Shown one piece after another: positions 11,501 to 20,681 of a DNA stretch of 64,000 nt. The notes beneath the pieces were generated by a model that was not told the origin of the DNA, did no database searches, and saw nothing but the letters and a program-made list of their open reading frames with translations. The number at the start of each line of letters is the position of its first letter. Positions within the stretch are counted from its first letter, which is position 1. The stretch is taken from assembly GCF_025399895.1 (NCBI RefSeq), contig NZ_JAODUA010000010.1, forward strand, positions 124,001 through 188,000, read 5' to 3'. The DNA comes from Streptomyces sp. ASQP_92 (lineage in GTDB: Bacteria > Actinomycetota > Actinomycetes > Streptomycetales > Streptomycetaceae). A program made the position numbers and the translations under genes.

Positions 11501-11861
11501 TAGTGCCAAGTTCTTCGGCGATGGCTTGATCGACGACAACTGGGACCTCAGTGCGTACTCCAAGGATCTGGCTTGGTCGACTGTCGGCGCTGGAAGCGCC
11601 GGAGCCTTCGGTCGAGCCCTCGGCGGCGCCAAGACCTGGCGAGAGGCGTATACCGCGTCACCGTTCGTCTCTGAGCCCACGTTGCTGGTGCTGCGTAAGG
11701 CCAGCGCTCTCAAGCATGCGATAATCCGCGATGGCGGCAATCGGATCAACTGGGGTGTCACATACGGGAATCTTTCCATAAATGCCGCTTTCAACACGGT
11801 GTTCTGCTCGTCGGGGAGTGCCAGCCTCGGCTCGTATCTCCCGCACGGCGGGATCTGCTAG
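5598..11861 (+). CDS. RHS-repeat polymorphic toxin-like secreted protein
   Basis: This encodes about 2087 residues from a GTG start preceded by a G-rich ribosome site. Residues 1-30 are a signal peptide (LAVTVAAAVIAGVVPATSAFA). An SpvB/RHS-type N-terminal shell region begins near residue 245 (GFIERRYK follows it). Many YD/RHS repeats fill roughly residues 950-1720. The canonical RHS-associated core (LGARDYDPLLGRFISVDPL, then NPYAYSNNNPVSFSDPTG) lies near 1776-1825. The remaining tail of about 262 residues is not a family I recognise. It is Cys-rich (two CxnC pairs early, a final GGIC) and has a long hydrophobic segment (FLGVVGFGACIVASVGVCLA). In known RHS proteins the shell encloses a variable C-terminal toxin. 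The base composition falls within the tail. Toxin activity is inferred from architecture only. Confidence 0.85.
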   Translation: MGLFGIRALAVTVAAAVIAGVVPATSAFAAGRDSPLPKPSLKQPAAVPVKKAEPGGASRPDAAAAHPWKTPKVSWPTAGSAVVDPAVTGRTKAEGLPVSVTAPAAGGAASGPLKVSVKDRGAAQRAGVEGLLLSVAPVDEKAKPGSARVEVNYSSFKGAFGGDWATRLRLVELPECALTTPQEAKCRITRPVATTNDVKTNTLSATVTVSSAPASGHGKALTAQSANSAGPMVLAATAETVGPTGNYKATPLQASGSWTGGGSSGAFNWNYPINVPSVPGGLQPTVALGYNSQSVDGRTAASNNQTSWLGDGWDWAPGFIERRYKACDDDKTGGTNTTKVGDQCWFNDNATMSLGGKSTELVYDKDKGGWHASDESGAKIEKLTGASNGDNDGEHWKVTTTDGTQYFFGLNHLPGWKDSSTPTTNSAWTVPVFGNQAGEPCYNASFASAWCQQAWRWQLDYVVDPHGDAMAYYWNTETNNYGRNVSDTTGKSTVTSYVRGGWLDHIDYGLRADSVYSAKAMGQVKFDVTERCLTACDSFDETNAKNWPDTPFDLYCKDGATECKSQYAPSFWSRKRLATITTKVLTGGAYKNVDSWGLKQDFPTGQPGQDPAAGDGISTPMWLKSITRTGFDASGAQVSLPPVTFAGVQRPNRVDKLGDGLAPIVRLRLYQITTESGGTIAVTYSDPDCTASTLPPADATNTTRCYPVKWAFEGETAKQDWFNSYVVTQVLEGDNLASTPDKVTSYSYLDGAAWAKDTDEFTKAEDRGYSVARGYGRVQARTGAANDARTLSEERYFRGLDGSAVKNSAGDPVTDRPEFAGMKREEATYNGDDTNKLVSATSYTPWRSDVTASRSRTGLPDLTARFTGTSEETKRTTVTGGVRKTKTTRAFDEYGMITSESDTGDVDKPSDEKCVTTEYARNKDKWILDAISRTRTVAVPCGTTPGTGDVVDDVRKYYDNGALGAGPTKGDITKSERINGSGDGYDTVTSVTGYDTYGRELSSTDAYGKPTSTAYTPATGEVPTKKAVTNALGHTVTASLDPLRGQTTQTTDANGKVTISAYDALGRLAKVWLPTRSAAVYPDSPNYAYDYLIRNDGPTVVTTKALDENAKYKTSYAFYDGMLRPVQTQQASRETLGTAAAKRLVTETLYDTRGLAWRSSGTYVADGSAEPVLVTGQELKYPASTDTEYDGAGRPTAVIYKKFGDETKRTTTSYTGDTTTVVPPQGGVASTTVTDALGRKTELKEYTDAARTHSQSTTYSYNKLGRLSEVIDPSGAKWTYAYDVRGRQIQTDDPDKGTVKTTFDQGDRATDVTDARSITLHTDYDALGRKTALKNGTTVLSSWAYDTVAKGQLSKATRYVDGQAYETAITSYNSLNQPVNTQVTIPAAEGALAGTYKWTTSYDLNTGKELWTKQPALGDLPAETVTTKYDANSGQPKMVGAGSDALLADVTYDYYGRGTIEKYGSFGQQVTLSNAYDDHTSALTDTYVDKDTAPQRVEDSHYKYDPAGNVTSISTSYGQDATRTTDNQCFAMDGLLRITNAWTAKSDCSAAPSDTTVGGPDAYWTSYSYDVLGNRQTETQHKTASGPVADTVRTYGAPAAGKHDLPKVTQTGTDPHEETYAYDKAGNTTSRSTGTAGPQVLSWDAEGRLATVTQNGTASSYLYDTEGQRLERKDSTGATLYLPDGNELLLTKTGSVTGTRYYSAGGKTMAARSGGKLSFLVSGPHGTNTTQITADSAQTVSRRKSTIFGGARGDQAALWAGDKGFVGGTKDADAGLVHLGARDYDPLLGRFISVDPLFVSDDPRQFNPYAYSNNNPVSFSDPTGTQMEECRSGMYTCETSSHGTTVTGFGSNYEYQVEVAGGTLAPAYVQKKRKNQYICSKDPDCRNTSGASIGGSGGKAAGAGDQADKEQEQKKKSVLSSIWDGIKAPVQWVGDHWDGTKEFLGVVGFGACIVASVGVCLAAGLTVASAKFFGDGLIDDNWDLSAYSKDLAWSTVGAGSAGAFGRALGGAKTWREAYTASPFVSEPTLLVLRKASALKHAIIRDGGNRINWGVTYGNLSINAAFNTVFCSSGSASLGSYLPHGGIC

Positions 11862-11872
11862 AGGGCGGATGG

Positions 11873-11906
11873 GCTGCGGGGAGGGGGCTCAAGCACTCCC
11901 CGCAGC
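11873..11906 (+). terminator. Hairpin between RHS gene and small membrane gene
   Basis: A perfect 10-bp stem (11873-11882 with 11897-11906) and a 14-base loop lie just after the RHS stop and 55 bases before the next start. It may be a terminator, or a partial one that sets the ratio between the large gene and the small downstream gene. Confidence 0.55.
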
Positions 11907-11960
11907 GCTCCCGCGGTTAGGCCGGCTGTAAACGGAAATTTTCAAGGCAAGGACTGGCGG

Positions 11961-12509
11961 ATGGTAGGCGACGCGCGGCGTAAAACACTGCGGAGAAGGT
12001 CCGTGATCGTGCTTTCTTGGATCCATACGCTGAGCTTCGGATTTTTCGGCTTTTTGATGACGCAGATTGATCATGGTAGTCGTGGCGGTCTCATGAGTGG
12101 TGCTGCCTCCTGCTTCGGTACTATTGCCATCGTTCGACGAATCTTCGGAGCAAGGGTCATCCTTGATCGGCAGGTTACCGTCATTAACCCGGTGTTTACG
12201 TACCGAATTCCGTACAGTTCCATCAAGGAGGTCGTGGTCAATGGCGGAGGTTCGCTTGTCATATGCGGCATCGACGGCGGCCTCACCTACGTTTCAGCCT
12301 TCAATGGTTCGCTGATAGACAAGTTCGTCGGAAGTTCTCTCAAGGCTGCCGGTAGTATTGATGAGCGCCGACATGAAGAGCGTCGGCGCGCGGGTAAAAG
12401 CGAATCTTCGAGTCGTCCGTCGCGGTCGGTGTCGCGCGCCTGGGTCGCGGACGCTTTCCTTGCGGCCGCTATTTTCTGCGCTGTTTGTGCTGGAATTATC
12501 GGCATCTAG
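11961..12509 (+). CDS. Small membrane protein with PH-like domain, candidate immunity
   Basis: This encodes 182 residues. Two hydrophobic segments lie near the N-terminus (residues about 14-34 and 43-56), followed by a bacterial PH-like beta-rich stretch (RVILDRQVTVINPVFTYRIPYSSIKEVVV), a basic linker rich in R, E and S, and a final membrane segment (AFLAAAIFCAVCAGIIGI). This order is typical of Streptomyces PH-domain membrane proteins of unknown role. It lies 99 bases downstream of the RHS gene, on the same strand, and shares its reduced GC content and looser codon use. That position is where immunity genes of polymorphic toxins usually sit. The immunity role is inference; only the membrane topology and PH-like pattern are visible. 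Confidence 0.7.
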   Translation: MVGDARRKTLRRRSVIVLSWIHTLSFGFFGFLMTQIDHGSRGGLMSGAASCFGTIAIVRRIFGARVILDRQVTVINPVFTYRIPYSSIKEVVVNGGGSLVICGIDGGLTYVSAFNGSLIDKFVGSSLKAAGSIDERRHEERRRAGKSESSSRPSRSVSRAWVADAFLAAAIFCAVCAGIIGI

Positions 12510-12570
12510 AGGTGATTGGAGGGGGCTGTTTCACCCGGAGTCCTGAGCAACCTCGTTCCCGTGGCATGCG

Positions 12571-12604
12571 CAGTCCCGGTGGCCGCGTTTGGCTACCGGG
12601 ACTG
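12571..12604. terminator. Terminator hairpin between convergent genes
   Basis: A 14-bp stem (12571-12584 with 12591-12604) with one G-T pair and a 6-base loop lies between the small membrane gene (+) and the end of glgB (-). It is long enough to stop transcription from either side. Confidence 0.75.
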
Positions 12605-12630
12605 GCGTCACCGCCCTGACGCGTCCGTCC

Positions 12631-14976
12631 TCACACCCCCCGGAACCACACCGTCGCCAGCGGCGGCAGGGTCAGGGAGAGGGACAGCGGGCGGCCGTGG
12701 GACGGAGTGGGCTCCGGTTTGAGGGGGTCGGGGTTCAGGACGCCGCCTCCGCCGTAGCGCGACTCGTCCGTGTTCAGGACTTCCTGCCAGGCGGCGGGGC
12801 CGTCCGGGACGCCCAGGCGGTATTCCGCGCGGACCACGGGGGAGAAGTTGGAGACCGACAGCAGCGGCGTGCCCTGCGCGTCGTGGCGGAGGAAGGCGAA
12901 GACGTTGTCCTCGGCCGCGTCACCGGCCACCCACGAGAAGCCCGACGGGTCGGTGTCGCGCTCCCACAGGGCGGGCTCGGCCGCGTACACCGCGTTCAGG
13001 TCGCGGACCAGGTCGCGTACGCCCCGGTGGTCCGACTCGGCGCTGTAGGAGGGGTCGAGCAGCCACCAGTCCGGGCCGTGGCCCTCCGACCACTCCGCGC
13101 CCTGCGCGAACTCCTGGCCCATGAACAGGAGTTGCTTGCCGGGGTGGGCCCACATGAAGCCCAGATAGGCGCGGTGGGTGGCGCGCTGCTGCCACCAGTC
13201 GCCGGGCATCTTGGAGACGAGGGACCGCTTGCCGTGGACCACCTCGTCGTGCGAGATGGGCAGCACGTAGTTCTCGCTGTACGCGTACACCATCGAGAAC
13301 GTCATCTCGCTGTGGTGGTACTTGCGGTGCACCGGCTCGTGCTGGACGTAGCCCAGTGAGTCGTGCATCCAGCCCATGTTCCACTTCAGGCCGAAGCCGA
13401 GGCCGCCGTGGTCGGTGGGCCGGGTGACGCCGTCCCAGGCCGTGGACTCCTCGGCGACGGTCACGACGCCGGGGCAGCGCCGGTAGACCGTGGCGTTCAT
13501 CTCCTGGAGGAAGGCCACCGCGTCCAGGTTCTCCCGCCCGCCGTGCTCGTTGGGCGTCCACTCGCCGTCCTCGCGCGAGTAGTCCAGGTACAGCATCGAG
13601 GCCACCGCGTCCACGCGCAGGCCGTCGACGTGGAACTCCTCGCACCAGTACGTCGCGTTCGCCACGAGGAAGTTGCGGACCTCCTTGCGGCCGTAGTCGA
13701 ATTCGAGGGTGCCCCAGTCCGGGTGCTCGGCGCGCAGCGGATCCTCGTGCTCGTACAGGGTGCGCCCGTCGAAGCGCGCCAGCGCCCAGTCGTCCTTGGG
13801 GAAGTGCGCGGGCACCCAGTCCACGAGCACCCCGATGCCCGCCTCGTGCAGCGCGTCCACCAGGAAGCGGAAGTCGTCGGGCGTGCCCATGCGTGAGGTC
13901 GGGGCGTAGAAGCCCGTCACCTGGTAGCCCCACGAGCCGCCGTAGGGGTGCTCCGCCACGGGGAGGAACTCCACATGGGTGAAGCCCAGGTCCTTGACGT
14001 AGGCGGGGAGCTGATCGGCGAGCTGACGATACGTCAGGCGCGGGCGCCAGGACGCCAGATGGACCTCGTAGACGGAGAAGGGCGACTCGTGGACCGGGCG
14101 GGCCGCCCGCCGCGCCATCCACGCCTCGTCCCGCCACACATGGTGCGACTCGGTGACGATCGAGGCGTTCGCGGGCGGCACCTCCGTGCGCTGCGCCATC
14201 GGGTCGGCCCGCAGGGTGTGGGTGCCGTCGGGGCGCATGATGTCGAACTTGTACAGGGCGCCGTCCCCGACGCCAGGCAGGAACAGCTCCCACACCCCGG
14301 ACGAGCCGAGCGAGCGCATGGGGTGGGCGGTGCCGTCCCAGTAGCTGAAGTCGCCGGTGACCCTGACCCCCTGGGCGTTGGGCGCCCACACCGTGAACCG
14401 GGTGCCGGTGACGCCCTGGTGGGCCATCGGGCGGGCGCCCAGCGCCGTCCACAGCTCCTCGTGCCGGCCCTCGCCGATCAGATACAGATCGAGATCACCG
14501 AGCGCGGGCAGGAAGCGGTACGGGTCCTGGATCTCGATCTCGGCGTCGTCATAGGTCACGAGCAGCGTGTACTCGGGAATCGCGCGCAGCGGCAGCACCC
14601 CGGAGAACAGGCCGTCGCCGTCGTCGTGCAGCTCGGCCCGCAGCCCCTTGCCGAGCACGGTCACCGCCTGGGCGTACGGGCGCAGCGCCCGGAAGGCGAT
14701 CCCGCCGCGCACCGGATGCGCGCCGAGCAGGGAGTGCGGATCGTGATGCCCGCCCGCGAGCAGGCGCGCCCGGTCCGTGTCGGGCAGGGGCGCCCCGGGC
14801 CGTACGCCACGACTCGCGGTCCGGCGCGGGGCCGCCGCCTGGCGCGGCGCGGGCGGTGCCTTCGCGGGCTTCGCCGCCGGTTTCGCGGCGGACTTCGCGG
14901 CGGACTTCGTCGCGGTCACCGGCTCGGCGGTGCCGGGGGCGGGTTCGGAGGAGTTGCGGGCGGGGCGGGGGGTCAC
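12631..14976 (-). CDS. glgB: 1,4-alpha-glucan branching enzyme
   Basis: GlgB cuts alpha-1,4-glucan chains and re-attaches them through alpha-1,6 bonds. The 781-residue protein has a Lys/Ala/Pro-rich N-terminal extension of about 60 residues, a CBM48-type beta domain (SLLGAHPVRGGIAFRALRPYA; FTVWAPNAQGVRVTGDFSYWDG), and a GH13 barrel. Visible catalytic signatures are GLRVDAVASMLYLDY (nucleophile Asp), VTVAEESTAW (acid/base Glu) and ISHDEVVHGKRSL (third Asp). GTG at 14974-14976 is chosen because AGGAGG lies 8 bases upstream. It is the last gene of glgE-treS-mak-glgB, 39 bases after mak. Polymer made through GlgE needs this enzyme to become branched. The extension is longer than in most bacterial GlgB proteins. 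Confidence 0.97.
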   Translation of the reverse strand: MTPRPARNSSEPAPGTAEPVTATKSAAKSAAKPAAKPAKAPPAPRQAAAPRRTASRGVRPGAPLPDTDRARLLAGGHHDPHSLLGAHPVRGGIAFRALRPYAQAVTVLGKGLRAELHDDGDGLFSGVLPLRAIPEYTLLVTYDDAEIEIQDPYRFLPALGDLDLYLIGEGRHEELWTALGARPMAHQGVTGTRFTVWAPNAQGVRVTGDFSYWDGTAHPMRSLGSSGVWELFLPGVGDGALYKFDIMRPDGTHTLRADPMAQRTEVPPANASIVTESHHVWRDEAWMARRAARPVHESPFSVYEVHLASWRPRLTYRQLADQLPAYVKDLGFTHVEFLPVAEHPYGGSWGYQVTGFYAPTSRMGTPDDFRFLVDALHEAGIGVLVDWVPAHFPKDDWALARFDGRTLYEHEDPLRAEHPDWGTLEFDYGRKEVRNFLVANATYWCEEFHVDGLRVDAVASMLYLDYSREDGEWTPNEHGGRENLDAVAFLQEMNATVYRRCPGVVTVAEESTAWDGVTRPTDHGGLGFGLKWNMGWMHDSLGYVQHEPVHRKYHHSEMTFSMVYAYSENYVLPISHDEVVHGKRSLVSKMPGDWWQQRATHRAYLGFMWAHPGKQLLFMGQEFAQGAEWSEGHGPDWWLLDPSYSAESDHRGVRDLVRDLNAVYAAEPALWERDTDPSGFSWVAGDAAEDNVFAFLRHDAQGTPLLSVSNFSPVVRAEYRLGVPDGPAAWQEVLNTDESRYGGGGVLNPDPLKPEPTPSHGRPLSLSLTLPPLATVWFRGV

Positions 14977-15015
14977 GGGGTCTGCCTCCTCAAGTGGCTT
15001 GTTTCACAGGTGAGT

Positions 15016-16377
15016 TCACGCCCCGGCCAGCCGGCGGATCGCCGCCATCGGCACGGGCAGCCAGTCGGGGCGGTGCCGGGCCTCGTAGAGCACCTCGTAC
15101 ACCGCCTTGTCGGTCTCGTACGCGCGCAGCAGCTCGGGGCTCTCGCGCGGGTCGGAGCCCGACCGTGCCGCGTATCCCGCGCAGTACGCGGCCCGGCACT
15201 CCTCGGCCCAGCCCGGGTTCGCGGGCCGTGCGGTGCGGGCGGCGTAGTCGAAGGAGCGCAGCATGCCCGCGACATCGCGGACGGGGGGCTGGGGGCGGCG
15301 GCGCTCGGCGAGCGGACGGGCCGGCTCGCCCTCGAAGTCGATCACCGACCAGCTCCCGTCGGCCGGGCGCAGAGCCTGGCCCAGGTGCAGATCGCCGTGG
15401 ACGCGCTGGGCGGTGCCCGCCGACGTGAGCGCCGCGACCGCCTCGAAGGCGGCCCGCAGCCGCGGGACGTACGGGCCGAGCGAGGGCACCGCCTGCGCGG
15501 TGGCGTCCAGGCGCTCGGTCATCGCGGCGGCGATCAGCTCGGTCTGCGCCGGGCCGAGGGTGAGGGGCGGGAAGGCGTCCGCGAGGGCGAGGTGCACCTC
15601 GGCGGTGGCCCGCCCCAGCTCGTACGACTCGTCGGTGAAGGGACGGCCCTGGGCGAGCGAGGCGAGCGCCAGGGTCCAGCCGTCGTCGGCGCCGCGCAGG
15701 AACGGCTGGAGCACCCCGAGGGTGGCCGCCTCCGGCTCGGATGTGTGGAACCAGGCGGCCGGCGCGGGCACCCGGTCGCAGCCCTGGCGGGTCAGCGCCC
15801 AGGGCAGTTCGAGATCGGGATTGACGCCCGGCTGGACCCGCCGGAACACCTTCAGGATGAACGTATCTCCGTACACCAGTGAGGTGTTGGACTGCTCGAC
15901 GCCGAGCAGCCGCGGCGCGAGGCCCGGCGGGATCGTCACCTTTGGATCGTGCTCGAAGCTCAGCGGACCCACCGTGCCCGGGTTGCGCAGCCGCTCCAGG
16001 AGCAGGGCCGCGGACTGCGGGTCGTGGAGGGCGTCGTACACCGCGCGGCCGGCCAGCGGGCCCTGGCTCGCGTGCCCGATGAGGGCGGGGGCGAGCCGTG
16101 GCGGGAGCTGGTCGCGCACCCCGATCAGGAGTTGGTAGCAGTCGGCCGGCGCCGCCGTCGCCTGGGCCGGGGCCGGGGAGTGTTCGGTGCGGACGAGCAG
16201 ATGCAGGAGGCCCGGCAGCAGCTCGGTCGCGGTGAGCAGGACGAAGTCGGTGACGGGACGCCCCTTGCCCGCGAACCAGCGCTGCCGTGGCAGCCATTCG
16301 TGCAGGAGCGGGGCGAGTGAGGTCAGCAGCCGGGTGGGTGGGAGGCCGGTGGTACGGGGCGGTGCGGCCTTCGGCAT
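15016..16377 (-). CDS. mak: Maltokinase (Pep2/Mak)
   Basis: Mak phosphorylates maltose with ATP to give alpha-maltose-1-phosphate, the donor used by GlgE. The protein has 453 residues from the ATG at 16377; an in-frame upstream start at 16404 is possible, but an AGGA box sits about 9 bases before the chosen ATG. The kinase-like fold shows the catalytic loop VHGDLHLGQ and the metal-binding DFEGEPARPL segment, as in aminoglycoside-phosphotransferase-like maltokinases. The N-terminal lobe (LHEWLPRQRWFAGKGRPV) is typical of this family. It lies between treS and glgB. In some actinomycetes TreS and Mak are fused; here they are separate and divided by a hairpin. Confidence 0.95.
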   Translation of the reverse strand: MPKAAPPRTTGLPPTRLLTSLAPLLHEWLPRQRWFAGKGRPVTDFVLLTATELLPGLLHLLVRTEHSPAPAQATAAPADCYQLLIGVRDQLPPRLAPALIGHASQGPLAGRAVYDALHDPQSAALLLERLRNPGTVGPLSFEHDPKVTIPPGLAPRLLGVEQSNTSLVYGDTFILKVFRRVQPGVNPDLELPWALTRQGCDRVPAPAAWFHTSEPEAATLGVLQPFLRGADDGWTLALASLAQGRPFTDESYELGRATAEVHLALADAFPPLTLGPAQTELIAAAMTERLDATAQAVPSLGPYVPRLRAAFEAVAALTSAGTAQRVHGDLHLGQALRPADGSWSVIDFEGEPARPLAERRRPQPPVRDVAGMLRSFDYAARTARPANPGWAEECRAAYCAGYAARSGSDPRESPELLRAYETDKAVYEVLYEARHRPDWLPVPMAAIRRLAGA

Positions 16378-16477
16378 GGCAGCGCATCCTTTCCCCGGGC
16401 ACACAATCGATTTGCGCAGAGTGTCCCGGATTGCAACAGAAGCTGTCCGGCGGCGCGCGGGGTTCGGGGTTCAGAGT

Positions 16478-16515
16478 GCCCCGGGTGGAGCGGCGGAAAC
16501 CGCTCCGCCCGGGGC
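16478..16515 (-). terminator. Intercistronic hairpin between treS and mak
   Basis: A 16-bp inverted repeat (16478-16493 with 16500-16515, one mismatch) with a 6-base loop starts 6 bases after the treS stop. The two genes are otherwise about 140 bases apart, an unusually wide gap for this tight operon. It may attenuate transcription into mak-glgB or stabilise the 3' end of glgE-treS mRNA. Confidence 0.6.
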
Positions 16516-16521
16516 GGCGGG

Positions 16522-18224
<1,703 letters not shown>

Positions 18225-18228
<4 letters not shown>

Positions 18229-20321
18229 GGTGTGGGTGACCCTCCGATCGGCGGGGACGGTCGCAGGACCAGGATGTGCGCGGGCGCTCGGCCCGGATCC
18301 AGGCGCACGTAGTTGGTCCTGCCCCAGTGGTAGGTCTCTCCGGTGAGCTCGTCGCGCACCGGGACGGACTCGTCCCAAGCGAGGCCGAGCGCCGGCATGT
18401 CCAACGAGACCGTCGCCTCCTGGGTGTGGTGGGGGTCGAGGTTGGCGACCACCACGACGGTGTTCGACCCGGCGCGCTTGCTGTAGGCGATCAGCGCGTC
18501 ATTTCCGGTGTCGTGGAAGTGGACCGAGCGCAACTGTCGCAGCGCCGGATGGCGGCGCCTGATGCGGTTGAGGGAGGTGATCAGCGGTGCGATGGAGCGG
18601 CCTTCCCGCTCGGCCGACTCCCAGTCGCGGGGCTTGAGTTGATACTTCTCGGAGTCCAGATACTCCTCGCTTCCGGCCTTGGCGGGGGCGTTCTCGCACA
18701 GCTCGTATCCGGCGTAGACGCCCCAGCTCGGCGAGAGGGTCGCGGCCAGCACGGCCCGCACCTCGAAGGCCGGGCGGCCGCCGTCCTGGAGGTAGCCGTG
18801 CAGGATGTCCGGGGTGTTCACGAAGAAATTGGGCCGCATATAAGCCGCGGTCTCGTTCGCCAGTTCGGTGACGTAATCGGTGAGTTCGTGCCGGGTGGTA
18901 CGCCAGGTGAAGTAGGTGTACGACTGCTGGAAGCCGATCTTGGCGAGGGTGCGCATCATCGCGGGCCGGGTGAACGCCTCGGCCAGGAAGATCACGTCCG
19001 GGTCGGAGCCGTTGATCTCGGCGATGACCTTCTCCCAGAAGACCACCGGCTTGGTGTGCGGATTGTCGACCCGGAAGATCCGTACGCCGTGCTCCATCCA
19101 GAACCGCAGCAGCCGGACGGTCTCCTTGATCAGGCCGGGCATGTCCTGGTCGAAGGCGATCGGGTAGATGTCCTGGTACTTCTTGGGCGGGTTCTCGGCG
19201 TACGCGATCGAGCCGTCGGCCCGGTGGTGGAACCACTCGGGGTGCTTGTCGACCCAGGGGTGGTCGGGGGAGCACTGGAGGGCGAAGTCGAGCGCCACCT
19301 CCAGGCGCAGATCGCGGGCGGTGGACACGAAGGCGTCGAAGTCGTCCAGGGTGCCCAGGTCGGGGTGGATCGCGTCGTGGCCGCCGTCCGGAGAGCCGAT
19401 CGCCCAGGGTACGCCGACGTCCCAACGCCCGGCTTTGAGGCTGTTGTTGGGGCCCTTGCGGTGGGTGGTGCCGATGGGGTGGATCGGTGGCAGATAGACC
19501 ACGTCGAAGCCCATCGCGGCGACCGCCGGCAGCCGCTCGGCCGCGGTACGGAACGTGCCGGAGACCGGCCGGCCCCGGCTCTTGACGACGGCTCCCTCCG
19601 AACGCGGGAACAGCTCGTACCAGGACCCGTACAGGGCGCGCTCGCGCTCGACGAGCAACGGCATCCGGGCCGATGAGGTCACCAGCTCGCGCAAGGGGTA
19701 GGCCGCCAGCGCGGCGTCCGTCTGGGGAGCGAGGGCCGCGGCGAGCCGGGCCTCGGGGGAGCGGGCCGTGTCGCGCAGGGCGTCCACGGCGGCGAGCACC
19801 GCCTCGCGCCCCTTGGCCTTGGGCACCCCGGCGGCGGCCCGCTCGTACAGCGCGGCGCCCTCGGCCAGGACGAGCTCGATGTCCTGGCCCGCCGGGATCT
19901 TGATGCCCGCGTGATGGCGCCAGGTCGCCAGCGGGTCGCCCCAGGCCTCGACGGCGTACGTCCACACGCCCTCGGTGTCGGCGGTGATCTCGGCGCCCCA
20001 GCGGTCGGTGCCGGGGGCGAGCTCCCGCATGGGTGTGAAGGGCCTCGCCCGCCCTCTGGGGTCTCTCAGCACGACATTGGCGGCTACGGCGTCATGGCCC
20101 TCGCGAAAGACGGTGGCGGTGACCTGGAAGCTCTCCCCGGTCACCGCCTTGGCGGGCCTTTTGCCGCACTCGACGGCGGGGCGTACGTCGAGCACGGGGA
20201 TGCGGCCGATTGACGGGTTCGGGTTCACGGGCTCACCTGCGGGTGATTGGTAGGGTTTGCCGCGTTTGCGGGAATCTGTCCTTTTTAACTGCTCCGTTGA
20301 CGGCTGACCGGCTGCGGGCAT
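18225..20321 (-). CDS. glgE: Alpha-1,4-glucan:maltose-1-phosphate maltosyltransferase
   Basis: GlgE adds maltosyl units from alpha-maltose-1-phosphate to the non-reducing end of alpha-1,4-glucan. The 698-residue protein has the GlgE N-terminal domain (IGRIPVLDVRPAVECGKRPA), then a GH13 barrel with MGFDVVYLPPIHPIG. The nucleophile is Asp419 in RIFRVDNPHTKP, and the acid/base Glu is in VIFLAEAFTRP. ATG at 20319-20321 has AGGAG 5 bases upstream; GTG at 20228 is an alternative giving 667 residues. It is the first gene of glgE-treS-mak-glgB and divergent from glgP. The family is known in S. coelicolor and mycobacteria; sequence and context leave little doubt. Confidence 0.97.
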
Positions 20322-20681
20322 GGCCGCTCCTGTCCGCGTTCACTCGAATGGCGTGCGGGAGAGAGTGCGGGAATGCGTTACCGGATGAGCCTTCCACGGT
20401 GTGCGGGTGGGCATTCCGGCGGTTTGTTAACTACCTGCGCGTAACGGTTCGGGCAAGGAGGACGTCCGGGCTCCCTTCGGGCGACGGCGCGAACCGTGCG
20501 CACCGGTCACGGGGGTGACGCCGTGTCAGCGCGGCGCCCTCCCGGAAGCGGAATCCGGCGGCGCCCGGCCGCGAGGCGCCGTGGCCGACGGGGCGCACCC
20601 GCACTACCTTCGGGAGTGAAGGAGGGGCGCACATCGCGGTGTGCCCACCCCGATACGTACGTCCCCTGCAAAGGTGGAAGC
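20322..20681. promoter_or_regulatory. Divergent glgE/glgP promoter region
   Basis: This 360-base gap separates glgE (-) from glgP (+) and must carry both promoters. The part near 20385-20460 is AT-richer than its flanks (it includes TTTGTTAACTACCT and CGTAACGGTTCG), which would fit promoter cores. I see no strong palindrome or recognisable operator. Opposed control of synthesis and breakdown of alpha-glucan could be set here. Confidence 0.45.
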
